Below, one piece after another: positions 35,501 through 42,191 of a stretch of 64,000 nt of DNA. A program made the translations under genes and the position numbers. How positions within the stretch are numbered: position 1 is the stretch's first letter; each line of letters starts with the position of its first letter. The notes under the pieces were generated by a model. It saw nothing but the letters and a program-made list of their open reading frames with translations. It did no database searches and was not told where the DNA came from. Origin of the DNA: Variovorax sp. 679 (lineage in GTDB: Bacteria; Pseudomonadota; Gammaproteobacteria; Burkholderiales; Burkholderiaceae_C); the NCBI RefSeq assembly GCF_003952185.1, contig NZ_RXFS01000005.1:434001-498000 (forward strand). Reading direction: 5' to 3'.

Positions 35501-37285
35501 ATCGACACCGACGTGCTCGGCGGCAACACCGTCGGCAACACCACGACGATCACCAGCGGCGTGCTGGGCGTACAGGTCTCCAGCCTCACGCAGGCCGAGA
35601 TCAACTACCTGACCACCCACGGCTGGAGCGTGGGCAGCGGTGCCACCGCCGGCATGCTGACGGCACCCGCGTCCATCCTGGGACCGGTCTCGGTCGCGAC
35701 CTACAGCCAGCTGCAGACGGGCTCCCCGGTAGGGTTCGGCGCCACGATCCCGGGCACGCCGGCCGTCGCCGCCATTCCGAACCAGGGCGGCGTCACGGTC
35801 GCAGTCGGCGGCAACATCACAGGCTCGCAGCTTTCCGTCAACGGCAACAGCAGCAGCGCCGCCGTCACCGGCAACAGCGCCACCAACAGTGCCGCGATCA
35901 CAGGCAACACGATCGCCTCGGGCGGCGCGATCACCGCCAGCGCGGGCAGCCTGGGTGGTGCCGGCATCGGCGCGCAGGCCGACCACACCGTGTCGAACGT
36001 GCAGCAGGTCACGGGTTCGCCCACGCTGTCGACCAGCGTCTACGGCACCTTCGCCGTCGACGCCGCAGCCGGCGCGGCCATCTCGGGTTCGGCGCTGAGC
36101 GTTTCCGACAACAGCCAGCGCGGCACCGCCGTGGCCAACACCGCCGCCAACAGCCTGAGCCTGAGCGGCACCAACGTCGCGAGCACCTCGGCACTGTCGT
36201 CGTCGCAGTCGAGCAACGCAGCCGTCTCCGCGGCTTCGGACCTCGAGCTGTACGCGCCGGGCGCGGTCTCTGCGTCGTCGGTGGATCTGTCGCGCAACAA
36301 GAACACGTCGCTCGGCGTGATCAACGACGTGACCAACACCCTGAGCGTGAAGGCTTCCAACCTGACGCCGGCCGGCGAGCCAGGCAACGCGGTGCTGGTG
36401 CAGGGCACTGCCACCGGCGACCACGTGCTGAACAACACGCAGGTGGCAACGACCTCGGTGAGCAGCACCGCGACCACGCGCCTGTACAACCAGGACCAGA
36501 CGGCCGCGGCCACGACGGGCCTGGTCAACAGCACGGCGACCATCAGCGGCAACAGCACGACCGCCGAAGCCTCGGCCAATCGCGCCGACAACAGCGTGGC
36601 GCTCAACGGCACCGCGGTGCAGGGTGCGAGCGCGGGCCTGAACAACCTGCAGCTCAGCAGCGCGGCAGTGACGGCAAGCGCCTCGACCTCGGCCACGTTC
36701 AAGCTCGAAGGCACCAGCCCGGCCACGCCGGCGGCGCTGAACAGCGGCATCACGATCGACGGCAACAGCACCACGGCGCTGGCACGCGGCAACGCAGCCA
36801 CCAACGCGCTGAACGTGTCGGCAGGCAGCGGCTACGCCGCGGCCGCACCGGTCGCGGGCAGCACGGCGGGCGTCGTCACGCAGGCCACGGCTGCGCTGCT
36901 GAACACGCAGGGCAACAGCGGCAACGTGACGGCCAGCGCCACGGGCACGTACCAGGTCGCGCTCAACGGCGTGACCGCCGGCACCGCGCCCGGACTGACG
37001 AACGGCACCGCCGCACTGACGAACAACACCGTCGCTGCGCAGGCCTACGGCAACACGGCCACCAATGCCGTGACCGTCGCGGCCACGGTGGCGAACCGTC
37101 CGACTGTGGCGGTGGCGAACTACCAGACCAACAGCGGCACCATCGTCGCGACCGCGACCGGCGTGAACTACGGCGTGGGCGTCACCGGCGCCACCACGGG
37201 CAGCACGCTGCGCGCGGCCGGCAACCAGGTGACGGCGACCGCGGTGGGCAACTCCGCGGTGTCGACCATCGCTTCGGCGCGCTGA
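32573..37285 (+). CDS. hfaD: Giant secreted beta-repeat adhesin, HfaD-like
   Basis: Surface protein of 1570 aa with a signal peptide (LSSIGMAVLATLVAGGAQAA). The whole mature chain consists of imperfect modules of roughly 60-120 residues. Each is built round a strand pattern N-x3-A-x-A-x-GN-x-A-x-N-x-L, for example NNAVTASATGNAASNAIV, NNLQRAVAYGNSGANSLNV, DNSQRGTAVANTAANSLSL and NNTVAAQAYGNTATNAVTV, usually preceded by a V-x-N-x-Q strand. I count about 17 such cores. Composition is Ala/Thr/Ser/Asn/Val/Gly-rich with almost no Cys or Trp, as in beta-solenoid adhesins. No autotransporter barrel or type I signal is seen, so export through the adjacent CsgG/HfaB pore is the simplest model. Caulobacter HfaD is much shorter. 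The ATG with GGAAGA upstream was chosen; the operon terminator follows after 16 bp. Confidence 0.75.
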   Translation: MQKNRKNPGSRVNGAPLSSIGMAVLATLVAGGAQAAETSVTPVAVNTTAYQSVQSVQDKVLPVSATAAGTTIDITTGGPQTGNSNTVTQNAVKANATGNAFVNAIDLSLTGGTGATPTEGAASLGVQTNSAVVSSSATGNTVKVDLDGFASGGAVNTNNTIAANTTLNSGSSTIAGTVPVDYASTSPGSISVNYTPAGGSVTAQGSLVVNSVQRGTGAASTAAASGNSVTLTLTADGANAVNAAPVLDGNTVSASLKGNTASNTASVQSGGAPAFTGSAVVANQQLNQSTEAVTHTASANGNGIVASIGSNTAGGTNTLQGSLSVQGNTISSSATGNEALGATTGTAGNRIVLADGVSVTGSGGPTSNTSAYNAGSLSSSVAADLAVSNSQGNVGVSLSAATQASGIGAAVQSVDGGTVTVANNAVTASATGNAASNAIVSGKGAASFTASAALANQQSNYNGGVNAISGPTFIAAFTGAEDGTNNASSVSVSGNRSAATAYGSNASQSLALEANALPLSGGNAVLTGGSLPDGNVSAAGAATVTNLQGNYAAPVTAQTVGSVIGLMADSRGTGGDTIHGSTFTVGGNTQEAVAVSNGANNALSLTGTTVGAGAGVASVQVVDANSPVNAQLTSSVAGAYLGTHTTDSTVALTNNLQRAVAYGNSGANSLNVTANSSSVPVSATPASVATPAAGTATVNAAYGVLSNQSVAGAVSAVADGRGLGPVGSQTVLIEGNVTRSAVSNQGNALVGAAYGNDVTNAAKLALGTGTTVAGAAAVGNVTSVQNVNGATITASVPGGNVVSTAIEDNVAASTVATSGNQLQALAYGNRAGGNTLDVSGNTLATVTAQPRAVNDGTTATTDAAFSVQSVQNGSGSLSASLRNGTGPGASASQIRTQIGGNVTGSSVASNGNSASAAATSNSAVNGLTLAGNGLSTSSAVQNVQTTSAAIEALAGQAGTPGTPASPSVPFSYNAHVIDTDVLGGNTVGNTTTITSGVLGVQVSSLTQAEINYLTTHGWSVGSGATAGMLTAPASILGPVSVATYSQLQTGSPVGFGATIPGTPAVAAIPNQGGVTVAVGGNITGSQLSVNGNSSSAAVTGNSATNSAAITGNTIASGGAITASAGSLGGAGIGAQADHTVSNVQQVTGSPTLSTSVYGTFAVDAAAGAAISGSALSVSDNSQRGTAVANTAANSLSLSGTNVASTSALSSSQSSNAAVSAASDLELYAPGAVSASSVDLSRNKNTSLGVINDVTNTLSVKASNLTPAGEPGNAVLVQGTATGDHVLNNTQVATTSVSSTATTRLYNQDQTAAATTGLVNSTATISGNSTTAEASANRADNSVALNGTAVQGASAGLNNLQLSSAAVTASASTSATFKLEGTSPATPAALNSGITIDGNSTTALARGNAATNALNVSAGSGYAAAAPVAGSTAGVVTQATAALLNTQGNSGNVTASATGTYQVALNGVTAGTAPGLTNGTAALTNNTVAAQAYGNTATNAVTVAATVANRPTVAVANYQTNSGTIVATATGVNYGVGVTGATTGSTLRAAGNQVTATAVGNSAVSTIASAR
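32800..37270 (+). repeat. Imperfect tandem modules encoding the beta-solenoid
   Basis: About 17 degenerate repeats at the protein level. At DNA level they share recurring words such as GGCAAC, GCCACCGGCAA and ACCGGCAACAGC rather than long identical copies, so the array looks old and diverged. The repetitive GC pattern also creates a very long non-coding open frame on the opposite strand. Confidence 0.7.
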
Positions 37286-37301
37286 CCGGCGCGCCACCCA
37301 C

Positions 37302-37338
37302 GCCCCGGCGAGCGCCTTCGCGCCCGCCGGGGCTTTTT
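37302..37338 (+). terminator. Strong terminator ending the hfa-like operon
   Basis: Perfect 9-bp GC-rich stem GCCCCGGCG/CGCCGGGGC with a 14-nt loop, followed directly by TTTTT, 16 bp after the adhesin stop. It separates the operon from the two Crp/Fnr genes downstream. Confidence 0.85.
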
Positions 37339-37379
37339 CCGCCAGGGCAGCGTGCATGGCTGCATGGCCGGGACAAGCC

Positions 37380-38162
37380 ATGTACCTGCATCCCCTCATT
37401 GCCAATGTGCCTCCCGCCGAGCGCGAGGCGCTTGTCCAGAGCTGCGAGCTGCGCTCCTTCAGGCGCAACGAGACAGTGCTCGCCGCCGACACCTGGACCG
37501 ACCGCATCTACTGCGTGGCCAGCGGACTGCTGCGCGTGGTCGTCCACGGAAAGGCCAGCGCGCAAGTCGCCGACGTCACCACCGACTTCATCCGGCAGGA
37601 CGACTTCTTCATGGGTCCTTCCCTTGCGCAGGACAGCTACCAGGCCCTGCAGACACTGGTTGCCGCATTGCCCTCGGTCGTCTATCTCGTGCCGGTGACC
37701 GCCATGCGGCACCTGTGCGCCGCGCACCCCGAGGTGGCCATGGGCCTGCTCGGGCTGGCGATGAAGCGCATGACCATCGTCAGAAGTCAACTACGCCGCA
37801 TTTCAGCGCTGTCGGCCGAAGACCTGGTGATCCGAGTGCTGCACCAGCTCACGCTGCTCGCGCCGGCAAGCACCGGCGGATACGACAAGCGCATCACGCA
37901 ATCGGTGATCGCCTCCTACTCGGGCCTTTCACGCGAGGTGGTCAACAAGACCATGCGCGCCATGGAAAGCCGCGGCCTCGTGCGCCGCGACGAGGGCGGC
38001 GTGCACGTGTCGCCCGACTTCGCCGCCACCGACTTCGGCGAGCTGCTGCCCGCGAGCCACAGTCTTCCCGATGCCGTGCCGCAGCAGATCGAGCCGCTGC
38101 TGCCGCCGCAACTCCTCGATTCGCTGCGCACGCGCAGGGGGCACGATCCCGGAGGAGACTGA
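37380..38162 (+). CDS. Crp/Fnr-family regulator, first of a tandem pair
   Basis: Transcription factor of 260 aa with a cyclic-nucleotide-binding-like N-terminal barrel (MYLHPLIANVPPAEREALVQ, SFRRNETVLAADTWTDRIYC, VASGLLRVVV) and a C-terminal winged helix (TQSVIASYSGLSREVVNKTM, RAMESRGLVRRDEGGVHV). It lacks the Arg/Ser phosphate-binding signature of true CRP and the Cys cluster of FNR, so its signal is unknown; a c-di-GMP or redox role is possible. A 45-residue C-terminal extension (LLPASHSLPDAVPQQIEPLL ...) distinguishes it from its neighbour. The ATG giving MYLHPL is chosen because the paralogue starts identically; an ATG 8 codons upstream is also possible. It lies directly after the adhesin operon terminator. 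Confidence 0.88.
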   Translation: MYLHPLIANVPPAEREALVQSCELRSFRRNETVLAADTWTDRIYCVASGLLRVVVHGKASAQVADVTTDFIRQDDFFMGPSLAQDSYQALQTLVAALPSVVYLVPVTAMRHLCAAHPEVAMGLLGLAMKRMTIVRSQLRRISALSAEDLVIRVLHQLTLLAPASTGGYDKRITQSVIASYSGLSREVVNKTMRAMESRGLVRRDEGGVHVSPDFAATDFGELLPASHSLPDAVPQQIEPLLPPQLLDSLRTRRGHDPGGD

Positions 38163-38215
38163 TACCCCCATGTTTATGTGTTTCGCCGATCGGCACGGGT
38201 GCGCATCATGCAGTC

Positions 38216-38872
38216 ATGTACCTGCATCCACTGATGGCGGCCCTTCCGCCAGCGGAACGCGCGGCACTCGCCGAATGCAGCCGGCCCCGTTCCTACAAGC
38301 GCAACGAAGTCGTGCTGACGGCCGGCGAATCGACCGACCAGATCTATTGCGTCGCGAGCGGTCTGCTGCACGTGGTCACGCCCGGCCATGCCGAAGGCTC
38401 CGAGATGACGACGGAGCTCATAGGGCAGAACGACTTCTTCTTCGACCTCTCGATCAGGGAAGACAGCTACAGGTCGAAGCAGACGCTGATCGCCACCTTG
38501 CCCTCCTCGGTGTACCTGATGCCCATCGCGAGGATGCGCAGCCTCTGCGTGCGGCACCCCGAAGTCGCGCTGGGCCTGCTGGGGCTCACGATGAAGCGCA
38601 TGAACGTGCTGCGCGACCAGTTCCGCCACATCTCCGTGCTGCCCGCCGAAGACCTGGTGATGCGCGTGCTGTACCAGCTCACCCGGCTGGCGCCGGTCGG
38701 CCCCGGCGGGTACGACAAGCGCATCACGCAATCGGTGATCGCCTCCTACTCGGGGCTCTCGCGCGAAATGGTCAACAAGATCATGCGCACCATGGAGAGC
38801 CGCGGCCTCGTGCGCCGCGACGAAGACGGCATTCACGTGACTGAGGATTTCGTCGAGACCGATTTTGCGTAG
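38216..38872 (+). CDS. Crp/Fnr-family regulator, second of a tandem pair
   Basis: Protein of 218 aa, clearly paralogous to the preceding gene: it also begins MYLHPL, shares RNE.VL.A...TD.IYCVASGLL, and the recognition region KRITQSVIASYSGLSRE is identical. The DNA is also nearly identical across the helix-turn-helix segment (around 37880-37985 versus 38713-38818). It ends soon after the winged helix, without the C-terminal extension of the first copy. A tandem duplication with a conserved DNA-reading head and diverged sensor is likely, so the two may bind the same sites under different signals. Confidence 0.88.
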   Translation: MYLHPLMAALPPAERAALAECSRPRSYKRNEVVLTAGESTDQIYCVASGLLHVVTPGHAEGSEMTTELIGQNDFFFDLSIREDSYRSKQTLIATLPSSVYLMPIARMRSLCVRHPEVALGLLGLTMKRMNVLRDQFRHISVLPAEDLVMRVLYQLTRLAPVGPGGYDKRITQSVIASYSGLSREMVNKIMRTMESRGLVRRDEDGIHVTEDFVETDFA

Positions 38873-38915
38873 CGCGCGAGTTCCGGCCCGCTGCCGGAAC
38901 GGCTTCAGTAGCCCG

Positions 38916-39923
38916 TCAATGGCCGCGCAACGACAGGGTGTCCGACGGCCGTTCGCCGAAGCGCGCACGGTACTGCGCCGCGAAATGCCCCAGATGAAGA
39001 AAACCGTACTTCTGAGCCACTTCGCGCACGCCGGCTCCGTTGACGCCGGCTGACGCCCGCAACTCGGCGCGCACCCTGTCGAGCCGGGTCTCGCGCAGGA
39101 ACTCCATCGGTCCCTGTCCCGCATGCTGGCGGAAGGCCAGCTGCAAGGCCCGCGCGCTGCACCCGACTTCGCGGCATACGTCGGCCAGCGACAGAGGCTG
39201 GTCGGCATGCGCCTCCATGTACTCCTGAGCCTTGCGGACCGCACGCGGCAGCAGGCTGCGCCGCTGGCTGTCTCCGGCAAGGGCGCGGGAATGGTTGTGC
39301 CCCGCCGACATCAGCAGGCTGGCCATCAGGTACGCCTCGGCGTGCTCCGCCAGCGGGCCGCCGGGTTGCAGCGCATTGCCGGCATCGAGCGTGAGCCGCA
39401 GGTAGTCGATGAAATGCACCAGCGGCGCGAGCGTGGGGTTGTCGAGCGGCACGCCGAGATCGAACACCAGCGGCTTTCCGACGGGCGCCTGGAGCAAGGA
39501 TTCGAGCCGCGAGAGCAGCGCGGGGCGCGCCAGCCGCACGATCAGGTGCGGGCTGTCGTCGGCCCAGCGCATCGACAGCAGTTCGGTGGGCGAGGGCAGC
39601 GAGGCCAGGCGGGGTGTCGCGTCCACATGCTGCGCGCCGCAACGGATTTCGGCGCCTCCGCGCAACGGAATCTGCAACAGGAAGAAATCCTGCAGGTAGC
39701 CCGGGTCGATCTGCACGCCGGGGCCGTACTGCACGTAGTTGAGGCTCACGTCCCGGTGCAGCCGTGCGCTGTGATGGCAGGCGTCGAGTTCGGTGCGGGG
39801 CCTCAGCATGACCAGCCCGTGCGGGCAGAACACGCGGGCCACGCTTTCACGAGCCTCGTCCATGTCGTGGCTCTCGAAAAGCCGATAGCGCTGCAGCGGC
39901 AGTGGGGTCGTGGCGGTTTCCAT
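38916..39923 (-). CDS. AraC-family regulator of the flavin monooxygenase cluster
   Basis: Transcriptional regulator of 335 aa. The N-terminal half is an AraC-binding-like cupin domain (YLQDFFLLQIPLRGGAEIRC, ASLPSPTELLSMRWADDSPH) of the type found in FeaR/XylS-like activators of aromatic catabolism. The C-terminal half has two helix-turn-helix units (LADVCREVGCSARALQLAFR, then VREVAQKYGFLHLGHFAAQY). The start METATTPLP is preferred; a longer frame adds a non-conserved Gly/Arg-rich part. It is divergent from the SDR-StyA1-StyA2B-hydrolase genes and is their likely regulator. Confidence 0.9.
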   Translation of the reverse strand: METATTPLPLQRYRLFESHDMDEARESVARVFCPHGLVMLRPRTELDACHHSARLHRDVSLNYVQYGPGVQIDPGYLQDFFLLQIPLRGGAEIRCGAQHVDATPRLASLPSPTELLSMRWADDSPHLIVRLARPALLSRLESLLQAPVGKPLVFDLGVPLDNPTLAPLVHFIDYLRLTLDAGNALQPGGPLAEHAEAYLMASLLMSAGHNHSRALAGDSQRRSLLPRAVRKAQEYMEAHADQPLSLADVCREVGCSARALQLAFRQHAGQGPMEFLRETRLDRVRAELRASAGVNGAGVREVAQKYGFLHLGHFAAQYRARFGERPSDTLSLRGH

Positions 39924-40057
39924 GGGGCGAAGGCACCCTAGCAAAAACCGTCCCCGCCCACAATTCGGGCCACCCCTCGCAAGAAAACTGCGCGCCAGGG
40001 ACATGGCCTGCGTTTGCGGGACTCGCCGAGAGCCTCCCTGCCTCTAACGTTCGCTCC

Positions 40058-40076
40058 ACAGGCCGCCCTGGCCTGT
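40058..40076. promoter_or_regulatory. Inverted repeat upstream of the SDR/StyA operon
   Basis: Perfect 7-bp arms ACAGGCC and GGCCTGT with a 5-nt spacer, 36 bp upstream of the SDR start and within the 189-bp divergent region. It could be an operator; AraC proteins more often use direct repeats, so a different regulator or an RNA hairpin is also possible. Confidence 0.4.
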
Positions 40077-40112
40077 TGTCCGATGTTCGATCAACCGAGG
40101 AGAGCAAGCGTC

Positions 40113-40904
40113 ATGTTCAAGGGACTCGAAGGCAGGAGCGCCATCGTCACCGGTGGTTCCACGCTGATAGGCGCCGGCGTGGTGCGTGCGCTGCACGCGG
40201 CCGGCGTGAAGGTCGTCATCGCCGACATCGATGCCGGCAACGGCCAGCCGCTGGCCGATTCGCTGGGCGCCGGCGCGCGCTTCGTGCGCACCGACATCAC
40301 CGACGACGCGCAGGTGAAGGCCTGCGTGGCGGAAGCGGCCGCGCGCCACGGCGGCGTGCACTTTCTCGTCAACCTGGCCTGCTCCTACGTGGACGACGGC
40401 TTCAAGTCGCCGCGCGCCGACTGGCTCACCTCGTTCAACGTGAACGTGGCGAGCGCTGTGGCGATGCTGCAGGCCGTGCATCCGCACATGGTGGCCGCGG
40501 GTGGCGGGGCGGTGGTGAATTTCACGAGCATCTCGTCGAGCGTGGCCCAGACGGGCCGCTGGCTCTACCCGGTGAGCAAGGCCGCGATGGCGCAGCTCAC
40601 GCGCAACATGGCGATGGACCTGGCACCCGACCGCATCCGCGTGAACAGCGTCTCGCCGGGCTGGACCTGGTCGGCCGTGATGAACCAGCTCACAAACGGT
40701 GACCGGGCCAAGACGGATCGCGTGGCCGCTCCCTTCCATCTGCTCGGGCGCGTCGGCGATCCCGACGAGGTGGCGCAGGTGGTGCTTTTCCTTTGCTCCG
40801 ACCACGCGAGCTTCGTGACCGGTGCCGACTACGCGGTGGACGGCGGCTACTCCGCCATGGGCCCCGAACAGGCCGTGCCCGCCATTCCCAGGTTGATGGA
40901 CTGA
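40113..40904 (+). CDS. Short-chain dehydrogenase/reductase (classical SDR)
   Basis: NAD(P)-dependent oxidoreductase of 263 aa. The cofactor motif TGGSTLIGAG is at residues 13-22, followed by ADIDAG, where an acidic residue after strand 2 suggests NAD preference, and NLACSYVDDGF in place of the usual NNAG. The catalytic Ser lies in FTSISSS and the YxxxK motif in YPVSKAAMAQL. RIRVNSVSPGW and FVTGADYAVDGGYSAMG close the fold. It is the first gene divergent from the AraC regulator and 34 bp before StyA1, so it probably oxidises an alcohol or diol made in the same pathway. Confidence 0.92.
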   Translation: MFKGLEGRSAIVTGGSTLIGAGVVRALHAAGVKVVIADIDAGNGQPLADSLGAGARFVRTDITDDAQVKACVAEAAARHGGVHFLVNLACSYVDDGFKSPRADWLTSFNVNVASAVAMLQAVHPHMVAAGGGAVVNFTSISSSVAQTGRWLYPVSKAAMAQLTRNMAMDLAPDRIRVNSVSPGWTWSAVMNQLTNGDRAKTDRVAAPFHLLGRVGDPDEVAQVVLFLCSDHASFVTGADYAVDGGYSAMGPEQAVPAIPRLMD

Positions 40905-40938
40905 CCCGCTCTCATCGGAGCATCGAGGAGTACAAGCA

Positions 40939-42177
40939 ATGAAACGAATCGCCATCGTCGGCGCGGGCCAGTCGGGCCTGCAACTGGGTCTCGGACTGCT
41001 CGCCGCAGGCTACGAGGTCACGATGTTCAGCAACCGCACGGGCGAGGACATCCGCCAGGGCAAGGTCATGTCCAGCCAGTGCATGTTCCACACCTCGCTA
41101 CAAATCGAGCGCGACCTGGGCCTGGACCACTGGGCGAGCGTATGTCCCACGGTGGACGGCATCGGGCTCGCCGTGCCGCATCCCGAGCAGAAGGGTGCCA
41201 AAGTCATCGACTGGGTCGCGCGGCTGAATTCGAGCGCGCAGTCGGTCGACCAGCGCGTGAAGATCCCGGCCTGGATGGACGAATTCAGGAAGAAGGGCGG
41301 CGAGCTGGTCTTCAAGGACGCGGGCATCGACGAGCTGGAGACCTGCACCCAGAGCCACGATCTCACGCTGGTGGCCAGCGGCAAGGGCGAGATCTCGAAG
41401 CTCTTCGAGCGCGACACCCACAAGTCCACCTACGACAAGCCCCAGCGTGCACTGGCGCTGACCTACGTGAAGGGCATGACGCCGCGCGAGCCGCACTCGG
41501 CCGTGTGCTTCAACCTGATTCCCGGCGTGGGCGAGTATTTCGTGTTCCCGGCGCTGACCACCACGGGCCCGTGCGAGATCATGGTGTTCGAGGGCGTGCC
41601 CGGCGGCCCGATGGATTGCTGGGCCGACGTGAAGACGCCGCAGGAGCACCTCGCGCGCAGCAAGTGGATCCTCGACGCCTTCACGCCTTGGGAAGCCGAG
41701 CGCTGCAGGGACATCGAACTCACCGACGACAACGGCATCCTCGCGGGCCGCTTCGCGCCGACCGTGCGCAAGCCGGTGGCGACGCTGCCTTCGGGCCGCA
41801 AGGTGCTGGGCCTGGCCGACGTGGTGGTGCTCAACGACCCGATCACGGGGCAGGGCTCGAACAACGCGGCCAAGTGCGCCGACACGTATCTCAGGAGCAT
41901 CCTCGCGCGCGGCGACGGCGCGGCCGATGCGGCCTGGATGCAGCAGACCTTCGACCGCTACTGGTTCGGCTACGCGCAATGGGTCACGCAGTGGACCAAC
42001 ATGCTGCTGGCACCGCCGCCGCCCCATGTGCTCAACCTGCTCGGCGCCGCCGGCGCGATGCCGCCGCTGGCCAGTGCGTTCGCCAACGGCTTCGACGATC
42101 CGCGCACCTACTTCCCGTGGTTCGCCGATCCGGATGAAGCCGGGCGCTACATCGAGACCTGCGCGGCCGTCGCATAA
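40939..42177 (+). CDS. styA1: StyA1-type FAD-dependent styrene/indole monooxygenase
   Basis: Two-component flavoprotein monooxygenase (group E), oxygenase part, 412 aa. The FAD motif GAGQSGLQ (residues 8-15) is followed by the styrene-monooxygenase pattern MSSQCMFHTSLQIERDLGLD, SAQSVDQRVKIPAWM, VASGKGEISKLFERD, FNLIPGVGEYFVFPALTTTG and VLNDPITGQGSNNAAK. These enzymes epoxidise styrene-like alkenes, oxidise indole or form sulfoxides, using reduced FAD. No stand-alone reductase gene follows; instead the next gene is an StyA-reductase fusion, so this matches the StyA1/StyA2B arrangement described in Rhodococcus opacus 1CP and Variovorax paradoxus. Confidence 0.92.
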   Translation: MKRIAIVGAGQSGLQLGLGLLAAGYEVTMFSNRTGEDIRQGKVMSSQCMFHTSLQIERDLGLDHWASVCPTVDGIGLAVPHPEQKGAKVIDWVARLNSSAQSVDQRVKIPAWMDEFRKKGGELVFKDAGIDELETCTQSHDLTLVASGKGEISKLFERDTHKSTYDKPQRALALTYVKGMTPREPHSAVCFNLIPGVGEYFVFPALTTTGPCEIMVFEGVPGGPMDCWADVKTPQEHLARSKWILDAFTPWEAERCRDIELTDDNGILAGRFAPTVRKPVATLPSGRKVLGLADVVVLNDPITGQGSNNAAKCADTYLRSILARGDGAADAAWMQQTFDRYWFGYAQWVTQWTNMLLAPPPPHVLNLLGAAGAMPPLASAFANGFDDPRTYFPWFADPDEAGRYIETCAAVA

Positions 42178-42191
42178 GCCGGAGCGAAAGC

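Noticed and set aside
32800..37270. CRISPR-like or satellite DNA array within the adhesin gene
   Set aside because: The repeats are protein-level modules of variable length with diverged DNA, not identical repeats with unique spacers.
32552..37507. A nearly 5-kb open frame on the minus strand opposite the giant adhesin gene
   Set aside because: It mirrors the plus-strand gene, has an Arg/Gly/His-rich composition unlike any protein family, and has no ribosome site. The repetitive GC-rich coding sequence suppresses stops on the other strand.
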